Positions 7,046-14,256 of a stretch of DNA of 35,386 bases are shown one piece after another. The position numbers were made by a program, and so were the translations under genes. Numbering within the stretch: position 1 is the first letter of the stretch; each line of letters begins with the position of its first letter. The notes under the pieces were generated by a model that had not been told where the DNA came from, did no database searches, and was given only the letters and a program-made list of their open reading frames with translations. This DNA comes from an uncultured Lachnospiraceae bacterium (GTDB lineage: Bacteria > Bacillota > Clostridia > Lachnospirales > Lachnospiraceae), in NCBI GenBank assembly GCA_947626965.1, contig CANQUH010000018.1:1-35386 (forward strand), read 5' to 3'.

Positions 7046-8233
7046 TTATTTATTTGATTTTTTTACAAAGTCTTCATAAAGCGGGGACATGCTGCGCAGC
7101 CGCTCCACAATTCCTTTGATTTTCTCAATTGTAAAGTCAAGATCTTCCTTCGTCGTGTCTGCGCCGAGCGTCAGACGCAGTGATCCATGCGCGATCTCAT
7201 GCGGCAGACCGATCGCCAGAAGAACGTGCGAGGGATCCAGCGATCCCGAAGTACAGGCAGAGCCGCTCGAACCGCAGATACCTTCCATGTCGAGCATGAT
7301 CAGAAGAGACTCGCCCTCGATAAACTGGAAGCTGAAGTTCGCATTGTTCGGAAGACGTCTTGTGCGGTCTCCGTTCAGCCTTGTGTACGGAATTTCCTTC
7401 AGGATGCGGTCAATCAGATAATCACGCAGCTGCGCTTCTCTCGCGGTGCGCTCCTGCATCGTCGCGGCGGCTTCCTCCGCGGCCTTTCCGTATCCCACGA
7501 TACCCGGCACATTCTCGGTACCTGCGCGGCGCTTTCTCTCCTGCGCTCCGCCGTGGACAAACGAGCGGATCTTTACGCCCTTGCGGATGTACAAAAATCC
7601 AATACCCTTCGGGCCGTTGATCTTATGTGCGCTGGAACTCAGCATATCGATGTGAAGTTCATCCACATTGATCGGAACCTGGCCGAATGCCTGCACCGCG
7701 TCCGTGTGGAACAGGATGCCGTGCTCATGCGCGATCTCACCAATCTCTTTGATCGGCTGAATCGTACCAATCTCGTTGTTCGCAAACATGACGGAGATCA
7801 GAATTGTATCCGGGCGGATTGCCTTCTTCAGCTCATCCAGCTTGATGACGCCGTTTTCATCGACATCGATGTAGCTCACCTCATATCCACGCTGCTTTTC
7901 AAGATACTCGCAGGTATGGAGAATCGCGTGATGCTCAATCTTCGAGGTGATAATATGTTTTCCCTTGTTCGCGTAAGCTTCCGCCGTCGCCTTCAGGGCC
8001 CAGTTGTCCGACTCAGATCCTCCTGCCGTGAAATAAATCTCATTCTCGGCTGCTCCGAGAACCTTTGCGATCGCCGCGCGGCCCTGATTAATTGCTTCCT
8101 TGCTTTTTGTACCGATGCTGTAGATGCTCGAAGCGTTTCCATAATTCTCCGAAAAGTAAGGCAGCATCGCCTCCAGTACAGTCGGCGACGTCTTTGTCGT
8201 GGCCGCGTTGTCCAGATAAATCAACTTTCCCAT
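7046..8233 (-). CDS. iscS: Cysteine desulfurase IscS/NifS
   Basis: The enzyme takes sulfur from cysteine as a protein persulfide using PLP. The 395-residue protein carries the PLP lysine in [12 protein letters not shown] (K204), the catalytic histidine pair at 101-102, D178 and Q181 for cofactor binding, and the mobile catalytic cysteine in [10 protein letters not shown] (C327). The loop length around C327 fits the group I (IscS/NifS) class rather than SufS. ATG has AAGGAG ten bases upstream. It lies between the Rrf2 regulator and iscU; partners are IscU and MnmA. Confidence 0.96.
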   Translation of the reverse strand: MGKLIYLDNAATTKTSPTVLEAMLPYFSENYGNASSIYSIGTKSKEAINQGRAAIAKVLGAAENEIYFTAGGSESDNWALKATAEAYANKGKHIITSKIEHHAILHTCEYLEKQRGYEVSYIDVDENGVIKLDELKKAIRPDTILISVMFANNEIGTIQPIKEIGEIAHEHGILFHTDAVQAFGQVPINVDELHIDMLSSSAHKINGPKGIGFLYIRKGVKIRSFVHGGAQERKRRAGTENVPGIVGYGKAAEEAAATMQERTAREAQLRDYLIDRILKEIPYTRLNGDRTRRLPNNANFSFQFIEGESLLIMLDMEGICGSSGSACTSGSLDPSHVLLAIGLPHEIAHGSLRLTLGADTTKEDLDFTIEKIKGIVERLRSMSPLYEDFVKKSNK

Positions 8234-8422
8234 AATGCTTTGTCTCCTTTATTTAATCTCCATGCCCCGCACCGCGGGACAGAATTCTGCGTAATATTCA
8301 TGCCTGCACTGAGGGGCGCGCGCCGCATGATGAAATTTCTCCCGGCCGTCTCACGCATGCATATTTCCGCAGCGCTTCGTCGTATACTGCCGGGATTAAA
8401 AAATATTTCCCTCCGACGCTGC

Positions 8423-8896
8423 TCAGCCCGAGCAGCTTTCTTTGCTGAAATCAACATTTCCGTCACCGCCGCATTTTTCATGCGCTTTCCTGCTCTCCTC
8501 GACAAGCTGCGCCAGCATCATTTCATCGACCGTCCGCGCGATGCTCTCATTAATCTTCTGCCAGACATATTTTGTCACGCAGAGATCGGAACCCTGGCAG
8601 CCCTCCTCCGACTGCGCGGAGCACTCCACCGCCTCCAGATTCCCTTCCAGCGCGCGCAGAACGTCTCCCACGGAAATTGTATCGGCAGGTTTTGCCAGAC
8701 GGTAGCCCCCCTGCGCGCCGCGTATACTCACGACGAGTCCGGCTTTGCGGAGCTTCGCGACAAGCTGCTCGAGATAACTCTCTGATATATTCTGCCTTGC
8801 CGCAACACTGGCGATCGATACAGCCTCATTCTCGCTGTACTGCGCCAGATCGATCAAAGCGCGCAGCCCATATCTCCCTTTCGTGGATAACTTCAT
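8423..8896 (-). CDS. iscR: Rrf2-family transcriptional regulator, IscR-like
   Basis: This 157-residue regulator has a winged helix at 1-65 (MKLSTKGRYGLRAL, then SYLEQLVAKLRKAGLV and RGAQGGYRLAK). Three cysteines follow at 92, 100 and 106 (spacing x7, x5), close to the 92/98/104 cluster ligands of IscR, which suggests binding of a [2Fe-2S] cluster. A Ser/Gly/Cys-rich tail follows. It is first in the iscS-iscU-mnmA unit and probably senses cluster status and represses the operon. An 11-bp repeat flanks its promoter (see operator entries). CymR-type Rrf2 proteins lack such a cysteine triplet, so an IscR role is favoured, but no cluster has been shown here. Confidence 0.9.
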   Translation of the reverse strand: MKLSTKGRYGLRALIDLAQYSENEAVSIASVAARQNISESYLEQLVAKLRKAGLVVSIRGAQGGYRLAKPADTISVGDVLRALEGNLEAVECSAQSEEGCQGSDLCVTKYVWQKINESIARTVDEMMLAQLVEESRKAHEKCGGDGNVDFSKESCSG

Positions 8897-8966
8897 GAAG
8901 CCCCCCTTCCGGCCGCAGCAGATTTCACAAACCTTCTTTTTCGCTGCCGCAAATTATTTCCCAGCG

Positions 8967-8977
8967 TTTTACTCGGA
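8967..8977. promoter_or_regulatory. Downstream Rrf2 operator candidate
   Basis: TTTTACTCGGA on the plus strand is an exact copy of the 11-mer at 9032-9042. This copy lies at or just after the predicted transcription start of the Rrf2 operon, a position where binding would block transcription. Confidence 0.6.
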
Positions 8978-8987
8978 TTTCCTGATC

Positions 8988-9016
8988 ATCATAGCACCCC
9001 CGCAGGAATCTGTCAA
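8988..9016 (-). promoter_or_regulatory. Sigma-A promoter of the Rrf2-iscS-iscU-mnmA operon
   Basis: On the minus strand TTGACA (9011-9016) and TATGAT (8988-8993) are separated by exactly 17 bp. The predicted start near 8981 leaves a leader of about 85 bases before the Rrf2 ATG. Confidence 0.85.
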
Positions 9017-9026
9017 GAGGAAAGGT

Positions 9027-9050
9027 GAGTATTTTACTCGGAATTTCCGA
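9027..9050. promoter_or_regulatory. Upstream Rrf2 operator candidate
   Basis: GAGTATTTTACTC (9027-9039) is a near-symmetrical 13-bp palindrome with GAGTA/TACTC arms. It overlaps the second copy of TTTTACTCGGA (9032-9042) and a second inverted repeat, TCGGAA/TTCCGA (9038-9050). It lies directly upstream of the -35 box, so the two 11-mer copies bracket the promoter. Confidence 0.6.
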
Positions 9051-9166
9051 CCATTTTTCTCAGACATTCTATCACAGGACAGCCAGGGGGAACTGCAGCA
9101 TCTTTTCAACATATCTTCTCCGTGTCCTTCATAAAAATAAAATAACTTTTCCCGTGGGAGCCGCAT

Positions 9167-10786
9167 ATGACCCAGAAACAGTTTTTGCTGAAAGGAACCT
9201 TTCTTCTGACGGCGGCCGGGGCCGCTGCGAGAATTCTCGGATTTTTTTACAGAATATTTTTGTCGCGCACAATCGGTGCGGAAGGAATCGGAATTTTTCA
9301 TCTGACAATGCCGGTCTATGCATTCTGCATGGCGGCCGCGTCCGGCGGCATCCAGACTGCCATCTCAAGATATTGTGCGGAGGATTTCGCCAGAAACGAT
9401 AAAAAGGGCGCAGACCGCGTGCTCTTTGCCGGACTTCTTGTCTCTCTTGTTCTATCCGCTCTGACCGCCGCCCTTGTATACTGGAAATCCGGCTGGATCG
9501 CAGAAGTATTTCTCGCTGAAAAACGCTGTGCGGTTCTTCTCCGCATCCTGTCTTTTTCCCTGCCGTTTTCCGTCATGCACACCTGCCTTGGAGGATACTT
9601 TATCGGCAGAAAACAGATCAGGATTCCCTCGCTTGCGCAGATCATCGAGCAGCTGTTCCGCATCGGTTCCGTGCTTGCCTTCTGCCGGATCATGACCACA
9701 GCCGGACAGACTCCGACTGTCTCTGTTATGGCTCTCGGCCAGGCCGTCGGCGAGTTTTGCTCGGCAGCTTACTGCACAGTGTGCTGTGTCCTGCTGCCAC
9801 ACAGAGGCGCAGACAGCTATCGCCATGCAGAAGGACTTTGCGATACAGACAATCCCGACGACGCGGTTTCAGTTTCACCCGACAGATCCATCCGCAAAAC
9901 AGGAACGTCAAAAAAATCAGCCTGGAACCAAAAAAAACGCAGCCTGCTTTCAGAATGCCGAAAAATCATCGCCGTCTCCGCTCCCTTAAGCGCCAACCGC
10001 ATGCTGATCTGCGTCCTGCAGGGAATTGAGGCGGCCCTGCTGCCGCAGCAGCTTATGCGGTCCGGACTCGATTCCTCCGGAGCTCTCTCTGTATACGGAA
10101 CTCTGACCGGAATGACCATGCCGCTGCTGCTCTTCCCGACCGCCATCACCGGCGCACTCGGCACACTGCTGCTTCCGGCTGTATCGGAAGCACGTGTCCT
10201 TGACCAGAAGCATCGGCTCTCAAAGACAATCGAGATCTCCTTCCGTGTCAGTCTCCTTCTCGGGATCCTCTGTTTCAACGTATTCTGCCTGTTTGGAAAA
10301 GACCTGGGAAGTCTGCTGTTCCGAAGTCCGCTCGCAGGCCGTTTTATCCTGAATCTCGCCTGGCTCTGCCCGTTCCTCTACCTGAACACGACGCTGGTCA
10401 GCGTCCTGCATGGCCTCGGAAAAACATTTGCGGTATCGCTGCAGAATTCCATCGGCTTTGCCGTGCGCCTTGCCGCCGTTGTTCTGCTCGTCCCCTCGCA
10501 GGGGATCGACGGCTATTTCCTCGGTCTGTTCGCAAGCCAGCTGCTGATCTTTACCGCAACACTGATCACGCTCCACCGAAACGCCCCGTTCAGGCTCCCT
10601 TTTTTCTCCGTGTTCGGACAGCCGCTCATCCTCTGTACGGCAGGTACCTGCGGGCTGCTCTTTCTGCAGAAAATGCTGCCGGCGCTGCAGGGCTGCTCAT
10701 GGGGGACTCTTGTTCTCCGGGGAGGAATTTATCTGGGATTTTTCGCAGTCTTTATGCTTCCCTGCATAAATTCCAGCAAACGGTAA
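9167..10786 (+). CDS. SpoVB/MurJ-like flippase of the MOP exporter superfamily
   Basis: This 539-residue integral membrane protein moves lipid-linked glycan precursors across the membrane in its family. The N-terminus (KGTFLLTAAGAAARILGFFYRI, 9-30 region, with the arginine pair typical of the family) and about 12-14 hydrophobic helices match the polysaccharide-biosynthesis/SpoVB group. A polar loop at about 211-262 is rich in Asp, Ser and Lys and splits the two bundles. The ATG has GGGAG seven bases upstream. It diverges from the Rrf2 operon and is followed by a strong hairpin. In sporulating Firmicutes such proteins act in spore cortex synthesis, but several paralogs occur, so spoVB itself is not certain. 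Confidence 0.85.
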   Translation: MTQKQFLLKGTFLLTAAGAAARILGFFYRIFLSRTIGAEGIGIFHLTMPVYAFCMAAASGGIQTAISRYCAEDFARNDKKGADRVLFAGLLVSLVLSALTAALVYWKSGWIAEVFLAEKRCAVLLRILSFSLPFSVMHTCLGGYFIGRKQIRIPSLAQIIEQLFRIGSVLAFCRIMTTAGQTPTVSVMALGQAVGEFCSAAYCTVCCVLLPHRGADSYRHAEGLCDTDNPDDAVSVSPDRSIRKTGTSKKSAWNQKKRSLLSECRKIIAVSAPLSANRMLICVLQGIEAALLPQQLMRSGLDSSGALSVYGTLTGMTMPLLLFPTAITGALGTLLLPAVSEARVLDQKHRLSKTIEISFRVSLLLGILCFNVFCLFGKDLGSLLFRSPLAGRFILNLAWLCPFLYLNTTLVSVLHGLGKTFAVSLQNSIGFAVRLAAVVLLVPSQGIDGYFLGLFASQLLIFTATLITLHRNAPFRLPFFSVFGQPLILCTAGTCGLLFLQKMLPALQGCSWGTLVLRGGIYLGFFAVFMLPCINSSKR

Positions 10787-10792
10787 AATGCA

Positions 10793-10840
10793 GAAGCTTC
10801 CATTGCCCAGCCTGTCCTGCTGCCGGGCTATGGAAGCTTT
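10793..10840. terminator. Hairpin after the SpoVB-like gene
   Basis: AAGCTTCCAT (10794-10803) pairs perfectly with ATGGAAGCTT (10830-10839), and further G/C pairs are possible inside. It starts just after the flippase stop codon. A T/C-rich but not pure T tract follows on the plus strand, so it is a probable terminator. The 125 bp beyond it up to the coat gene hold no gene I can support. Confidence 0.5.
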
Positions 10841-10965
10841 CCATTCTCTTTATCTGTCTCTGTTTCCCGAACGGGCCTCCATCCAAAATGGAATCGTCTC
10901 CCGCCCCGGTTTTCCGGTCATCCTGACCTTGATGCCGCCGTCTGCTTCATGGCCGCAGAAACATT

Positions 10966-11214
10966 TCAGCCTTGCGTCAGGATCGATCTCACATGATCGA
11001 TCTCTTCTCTTGTGGCCTTTGCCGCCGGTACATAGTACTGCTTTGCTCTCGCAATCTGATAAATCTCTTCCTGTGACGTCTCACACTGATTTCTGAACTG
11101 TTTCAGCGTCTGCTTCAGCTGCGCGTTCTCGGTCTGCGGGATCATCTCTCCGTAGCGGACCAGTTCCCCATTGATCGAGGCAAGTGTATCAGATACCATC
11201 GTCTTCTCATCCAT
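10966..11214 (-). CDS. CotF-like spore coat protein (second of a pair)
   Basis: This 82-residue, mainly helical protein begins MDEKTMVSDTLASINGEL and has the TENAQLKQTLKQFRNQCETSQEEIYQIARAKQYYVPA pattern of the Coat F family (split here over residues 28-66). A strong GAGGAGGG lies seven bases before the ATG. It starts 13 bases after the other CotF-like gene, so the two are cotranscribed. Members of this family are deposited on the forespore surface; a structural coat role is inferred from family and from the sporulation setting. Confidence 0.75.
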   Translation of the reverse strand: MDEKTMVSDTLASINGELVRYGEMIPQTENAQLKQTLKQFRNQCETSQEEIYQIARAKQYYVPAAKATREEIDHVRSILTQG

Positions 11215-11227
11215 GTCTGTGCCCTCC

Positions 11228-11413
11228 TCACTGTAAAAAGCCCATAAGCTGCTGTCTCGATTCCATTGCCGACTGTGCAGATTTCTGGAAAAACTGCTTC
11301 ACTCCCGGATCCGTCGCCTGGGAAGCATAGGCCTGCATCTTGCACTGTGTCGTTGAAAATCCGCCAATCAGGTGACGAAGGTTCTGAAGATCAAGTTCAG
11401 ATAATTCATTCAT
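11228..11413 (-). CDS. CotF-like spore coat protein (first of a pair)
   Basis: The 61-residue product starts MNELSELDLQNLRHLIGGF and is two predicted amphipathic helices resembling the first part of a Coat F/ferritin-like domain. I chose ATG 11413 because AAGGAGG lies ten bases upstream; the longer reading from 11482 would translate the leader hairpin. With the next gene it looks like a coat protein divided into two small subunits, a layout found in other clostridia. Its ribosome-binding site lies in an RNA hairpin (11420-11474), so translation may be controlled. The function is inferred from family resemblance. Confidence 0.7.
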   Translation of the reverse strand: MNELSELDLQNLRHLIGGFSTTQCKMQAYASQATDPGVKQFFQKSAQSAMESRQQLMGFLQ

Positions 11414-11419
11414 AATAAA

Positions 11420-11474
11420 AATACCTCCTTCGAAATACTGCGTTACATTTTCAGTATTTACAGAAGAAGGTATT
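11420..11474 (-). promoter_or_regulatory. Leader hairpin that sequesters the CotF-like ribosome-binding site
   Basis: In the transcript AAUACCUUCUU (11464-11474) can pair with AAGGAGGUAUU (11420-11430): ten pairs plus one G-U. An inner perfect 8-bp stem, AAAUACUG with CAGUAUUU (11452-11459, 11433-11440), stacks below an 11-base loop. The whole Shine-Dalgarno sequence is inside the outer stem. Confidence 0.65.
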
Positions 11475-11511
11475 TTATTCACACCGCCGGCTCAAAATGC
11501 CGGTTTATAAA

Positions 11512-12984
11512 TTAATTTGCCGGAGTCCCCGTTTTCTGCTCTTCACCGAGCAGTCTGCGGTAGAGTTCTTCGTATTTCCTTGCAGAACTGTTCCAGGAAA
11601 AATCCACCGCCATCGCGCGGTCAATCAGCTTATTCCACTCGCGCTTTCTCTCGTAGTAGATTTTCATCGCGTACTTAAGCGTGAAGAACATTTCATGCGC
11701 ATTATAATTTGCAAAGCTGAATCCGGTTCCCGTGCTTTCGTACTCATTGTACGGAATAACCGTATCCTTCAGGCCGCCGGTCTCACGCACAATCGGAAGC
11801 GTACCGTAGCGCAGGCTCATCAGCTGCGACAGTCCGCACGGCTCAAACAGCGACGGCATCAGGAACGCGTCACAGGATGCGTAAACCTTATGTGACAGTG
11901 CCTCCGAGTAGAAGATATTCGCGGATACCTTTCCCTGATACTTCCACGCAAAGTGGCGGAACATATTCTCGTATTTCTCATCGCCCGTTCCGAGAACAAC
12001 AAGCTGGAGATTCTCCTGACACATCTCATCCATCATGTAAGCAATCAGATCAAACCCTTTCTGATCGGTCAGACGGGATACGATACCTACCATGAAAACA
12101 GAGTCGTTCTGCTCAAGTCCAAGCTCCCGCTGCAGCGAACGTTTGTTTTTGATCTTTTCCTTGCGGAACGTCTTCGCACTGTAGTTCTTCTCGATCAGCG
12201 GGTCTGTCTCCGGATTGTATTCGTTGTAATCAATTCCGTTCACAATGCCGCTTAAGCAGTTCGACCTCGCTCTCATCAGACCGTCCAGACGCTCGCCGTA
12301 GAACGGTGTCTTAATCTCCTCCGCATACGTATTGCTGACTGTTGTAACGGCGTCCGCGTATACGATACCGCCCTTGAGATAATTCGCGTCTCCGTATGCC
12401 TCGAGCTTATCCGGAGCGAAATAATAGGCCGGGAGTCCAGTGATGTCACGTACGGTCTTTACGTCCCACACGCCCTGGAACTTCAGGTTATGTATGGTAA
12501 TGATTGATTTCATATTCCGGAAAAAATCCCCCTCATGGAATTTATCCTTGAGAAGCACCGGAATCAGGCCGGTCTGCCAGTCATGGCAGTGGACGATATC
12601 AGGCTGGAAGCCGATGACAGGAAGCGCGGAAAGCGCAGCTTTCGAAAAGAACGCAAATTTCTCAATGTCCTGATAGATGTTGCCGTACGGTCTTGGTCCC
12701 GCAAAATAATACTCATTGTCAATGAAATAGAATTGGATCCCCTCGTACTTCATCTCCAGAATCCCCACGTACTGAGAGCGCCAGGAAAGATCCATGTAAA
12801 AATGAGTGACATAATTGAGCTGGTTCTTCCATTTTTCGTTCATGCACAGATACTTCGGAAGAATTACCCTGACATCAAATTCCTCCTTGTCAAAGTACTT
12901 GGGAAGTGATCCGGCTACATCCGCAAGTCCGCCCGTCTTGATGAACGGAACCACTTCCGACGAGACAAATAATACTTTTTTCAT
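11512..12984 (-). CDS. glgA: Glycogen synthase GlgA (GT5)
   Basis: GlgA adds glucose from ADP-glucose to glycogen in the cytoplasm. The 490-residue protein has the N-terminal KTGGLADVAGSLP motif (K16 onward) that binds ADP-glucose, HCHDWQTGLIP in the first Rossmann domain, SRLTDQKGFDL at the second, and the nucleotide-binding PSLFEPCGLSQL near residue 390. Length is typical. GGAGG lies seven bases before the ATG. No other glg gene is adjacent; it follows spo0A, and a candidate 0A box precedes its promoter. In clostridia the storage polymer granulose builds up as cells enter sporulation, so a link is plausible. Confidence 0.95.
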   Translation of the reverse strand: MKKVLFVSSEVVPFIKTGGLADVAGSLPKYFDKEEFDVRVILPKYLCMNEKWKNQLNYVTHFYMDLSWRSQYVGILEMKYEGIQFYFIDNEYYFAGPRPYGNIYQDIEKFAFFSKAALSALPVIGFQPDIVHCHDWQTGLIPVLLKDKFHEGDFFRNMKSIITIHNLKFQGVWDVKTVRDITGLPAYYFAPDKLEAYGDANYLKGGIVYADAVTTVSNTYAEEIKTPFYGERLDGLMRARSNCLSGIVNGIDYNEYNPETDPLIEKNYSAKTFRKEKIKNKRSLQRELGLEQNDSVFMVGIVSRLTDQKGFDLIAYMMDEMCQENLQLVVLGTGDEKYENMFRHFAWKYQGKVSANIFYSEALSHKVYASCDAFLMPSLFEPCGLSQLMSLRYGTLPIVRETGGLKDTVIPYNEYESTGTGFSFANYNAHEMFFTLKYAMKIYYERKREWNKLIDRAMAVDFSWNSSARKYEELYRRLLGEEQKTGTPAN

Positions 12985-13029
12985 ATAAAAACCTCCGCAT
13001 AATCGTTATCTTATCACCTCATTAACATG

Positions 13030-13081
13030 ATTATACCGCATTTTTACAGAGATGAAAAGTACTATTCTTCCTATTGTCGAA
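13030..13081 (-). promoter_or_regulatory. glgA promoter with a candidate Spo0A box
   Basis: On the minus strand a -10 TATAAT (13030-13035) lies 17 bp from a weak -35 TTTTCA (13053-13058). TTGTCGAA (plus, 13074-13081) contains the 0A-box core TGTCGAA and is centred near -55, a position used in activated promoters. Confidence 0.55.
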
Positions 13082-13136
13082 ATAATTATCCCACTATCTG
13101 TCATGATATCCGAACCGGAACCTTTTCCGCGCACGT

Positions 13137-13931
13137 CTATCTGTTTTTGTATTCAAGACGGATCTTGTCCGCAATCATCGCAATAAACTCCGAGTTTGTC
13201 GGCTTGCCTTTTCCATTGCTGACCGTATAGCCGAACAGCGCGTCGATCGTATCCATTTTTCCGCGGCTCCACGCAACTTCAATCGCATGACGGATCGCGC
13301 GTTCCACGCGGCTCGGAGTTGTCTGATGCCGTTTTGCTATCGTCGGATACAGAATCTTCGTGATGGAATTCAGCATCTCCATATCCGTCACCGACATGAT
13401 GATCGCATCCCTCAGATACTGATATCCCTTGATATGAGCGGGCACTCCCACTTCATGTATGATATTTGTGACATCTGTTTCCAGATTGCGCTCCATATAC
13501 TCTTTTCTGCTCTCGTACGCATTGATCTTCCGCACCTTGGACTGATTTCTTTCCTGCCGCGCCTTCGTCCTTTTGATCTGCTGAAGTACCATATCGTTGT
13601 CGAACGGCTTTAAAATATAATAGTCCGCACCGACTTCAAACGCATCCTCCGTGGTTTTTTCCTGACTGACCGCGGATATCACGATAAAAACCGGTTTCCT
13701 GATTCCCGGATCACGGTTCACACGGTCCATCACGGCAAGCCCGTCCAGTTTCGGCATAATGATGTCAAGCAGCACCACGTCCGGCCTTTTCTCCTGAATC
13801 ACTTCCATGAGTTCCTCGCCGTTGGCTGCTTTTCCGACTACCTGCAGTTCTTCGTCGCTGCTCACAATATGATCAAGAAGTTTTACCATTCTTTCATTGT
13901 CATCAGCAATCGCGATATTTAATTTTCCCAT
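13137..13931 (-). CDS. spo0A: Spo0A, master response regulator of sporulation
   Basis: Phosphorylated Spo0A binds 0A boxes and commits cells to sporulation. The 264-residue product has a receiver domain (1-125) with acidic pocket D10/D11, phosphoacceptor D56 (VVLLDIIMP), S87 and K108 (YILKPF). The effector domain (about 150-264) contains the DNA-recognition segment [21 protein letters not shown] at 204-224. I chose ATG 13931, which has GGAGAGGAG about six bases upstream; a reading from 13952 would add seven residues through that site. Normally it directly follows spoIVB; here three signalling genes lie between. Two 0A-box-like sites upstream suggest autoregulation. Confidence 0.98.
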   Translation of the reverse strand: MGKLNIAIADDNERMVKLLDHIVSSDEELQVVGKAANGEELMEVIQEKRPDVVLLDIIMPKLDGLAVMDRVNRDPGIRKPVFIVISAVSQEKTTEDAFEVGADYYILKPFDNDMVLQQIKRTKARQERNQSKVRKINAYESRKEYMERNLETDVTNIIHEVGVPAHIKGYQYLRDAIIMSVTDMEMLNSITKILYPTIAKRHQTTPSRVERAIRHAIEVAWSRGKMDTIDALFGYTVSNGKGKPTNSEFIAMIADKIRLEYKNR

Positions 13932-14048
13932 CACAAACTCCTCTCCTAACACTGAAATTCCTGTATACTGTCATCCCCGTGTCCTGTCGGTATCATATAC
14001 AAAATATGCTGCATTTATAAATGTCTGATTATTTCAGGATTCCACTCT

Positions 14049-14102
14049 AGTATAACTTATCTTTTGGCTTTCGCAATCATTTTTGTACGACAATATCCGA
14101 CA
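14049..14102 (-). promoter_or_regulatory. spo0A promoter region with two 0A-box-like sites
   Basis: The 325-bp gap before spo0A carries no gene. On the minus strand TTGCGA (14071-14076) and TATACT (14049-14054) are 16 bp apart. TTGTCGTA (14086-14093) and TGTCGGA (14096-14102) are each one mismatch from the 0A core and sit at about -48 and -57. A further TATAAT near 14115 has no clear -35 box. No convincing sigma-H promoter was found. Confidence 0.5.
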
Positions 14103-14256
14103 TTGTCTTTTGACAGTATTATACTTCCCCCTGCCAGTATTAACGTGATTCGTGGAGAATCGTGACGAAAAAATACGATTTTTTTCATTTTTTACTGTCG
14201 TTCCATGGACTATACTGAATAAAATTTCTGTCAGGATTCTTCGTTTCCGGCAAAAT

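Noticed and set aside
7187-8785. 532-codon open frame on the plus strand opposite iscS and the Rrf2 gene
   Set aside because: It spans two real genes and their gap on the other strand, with antisense-like composition and no motif.
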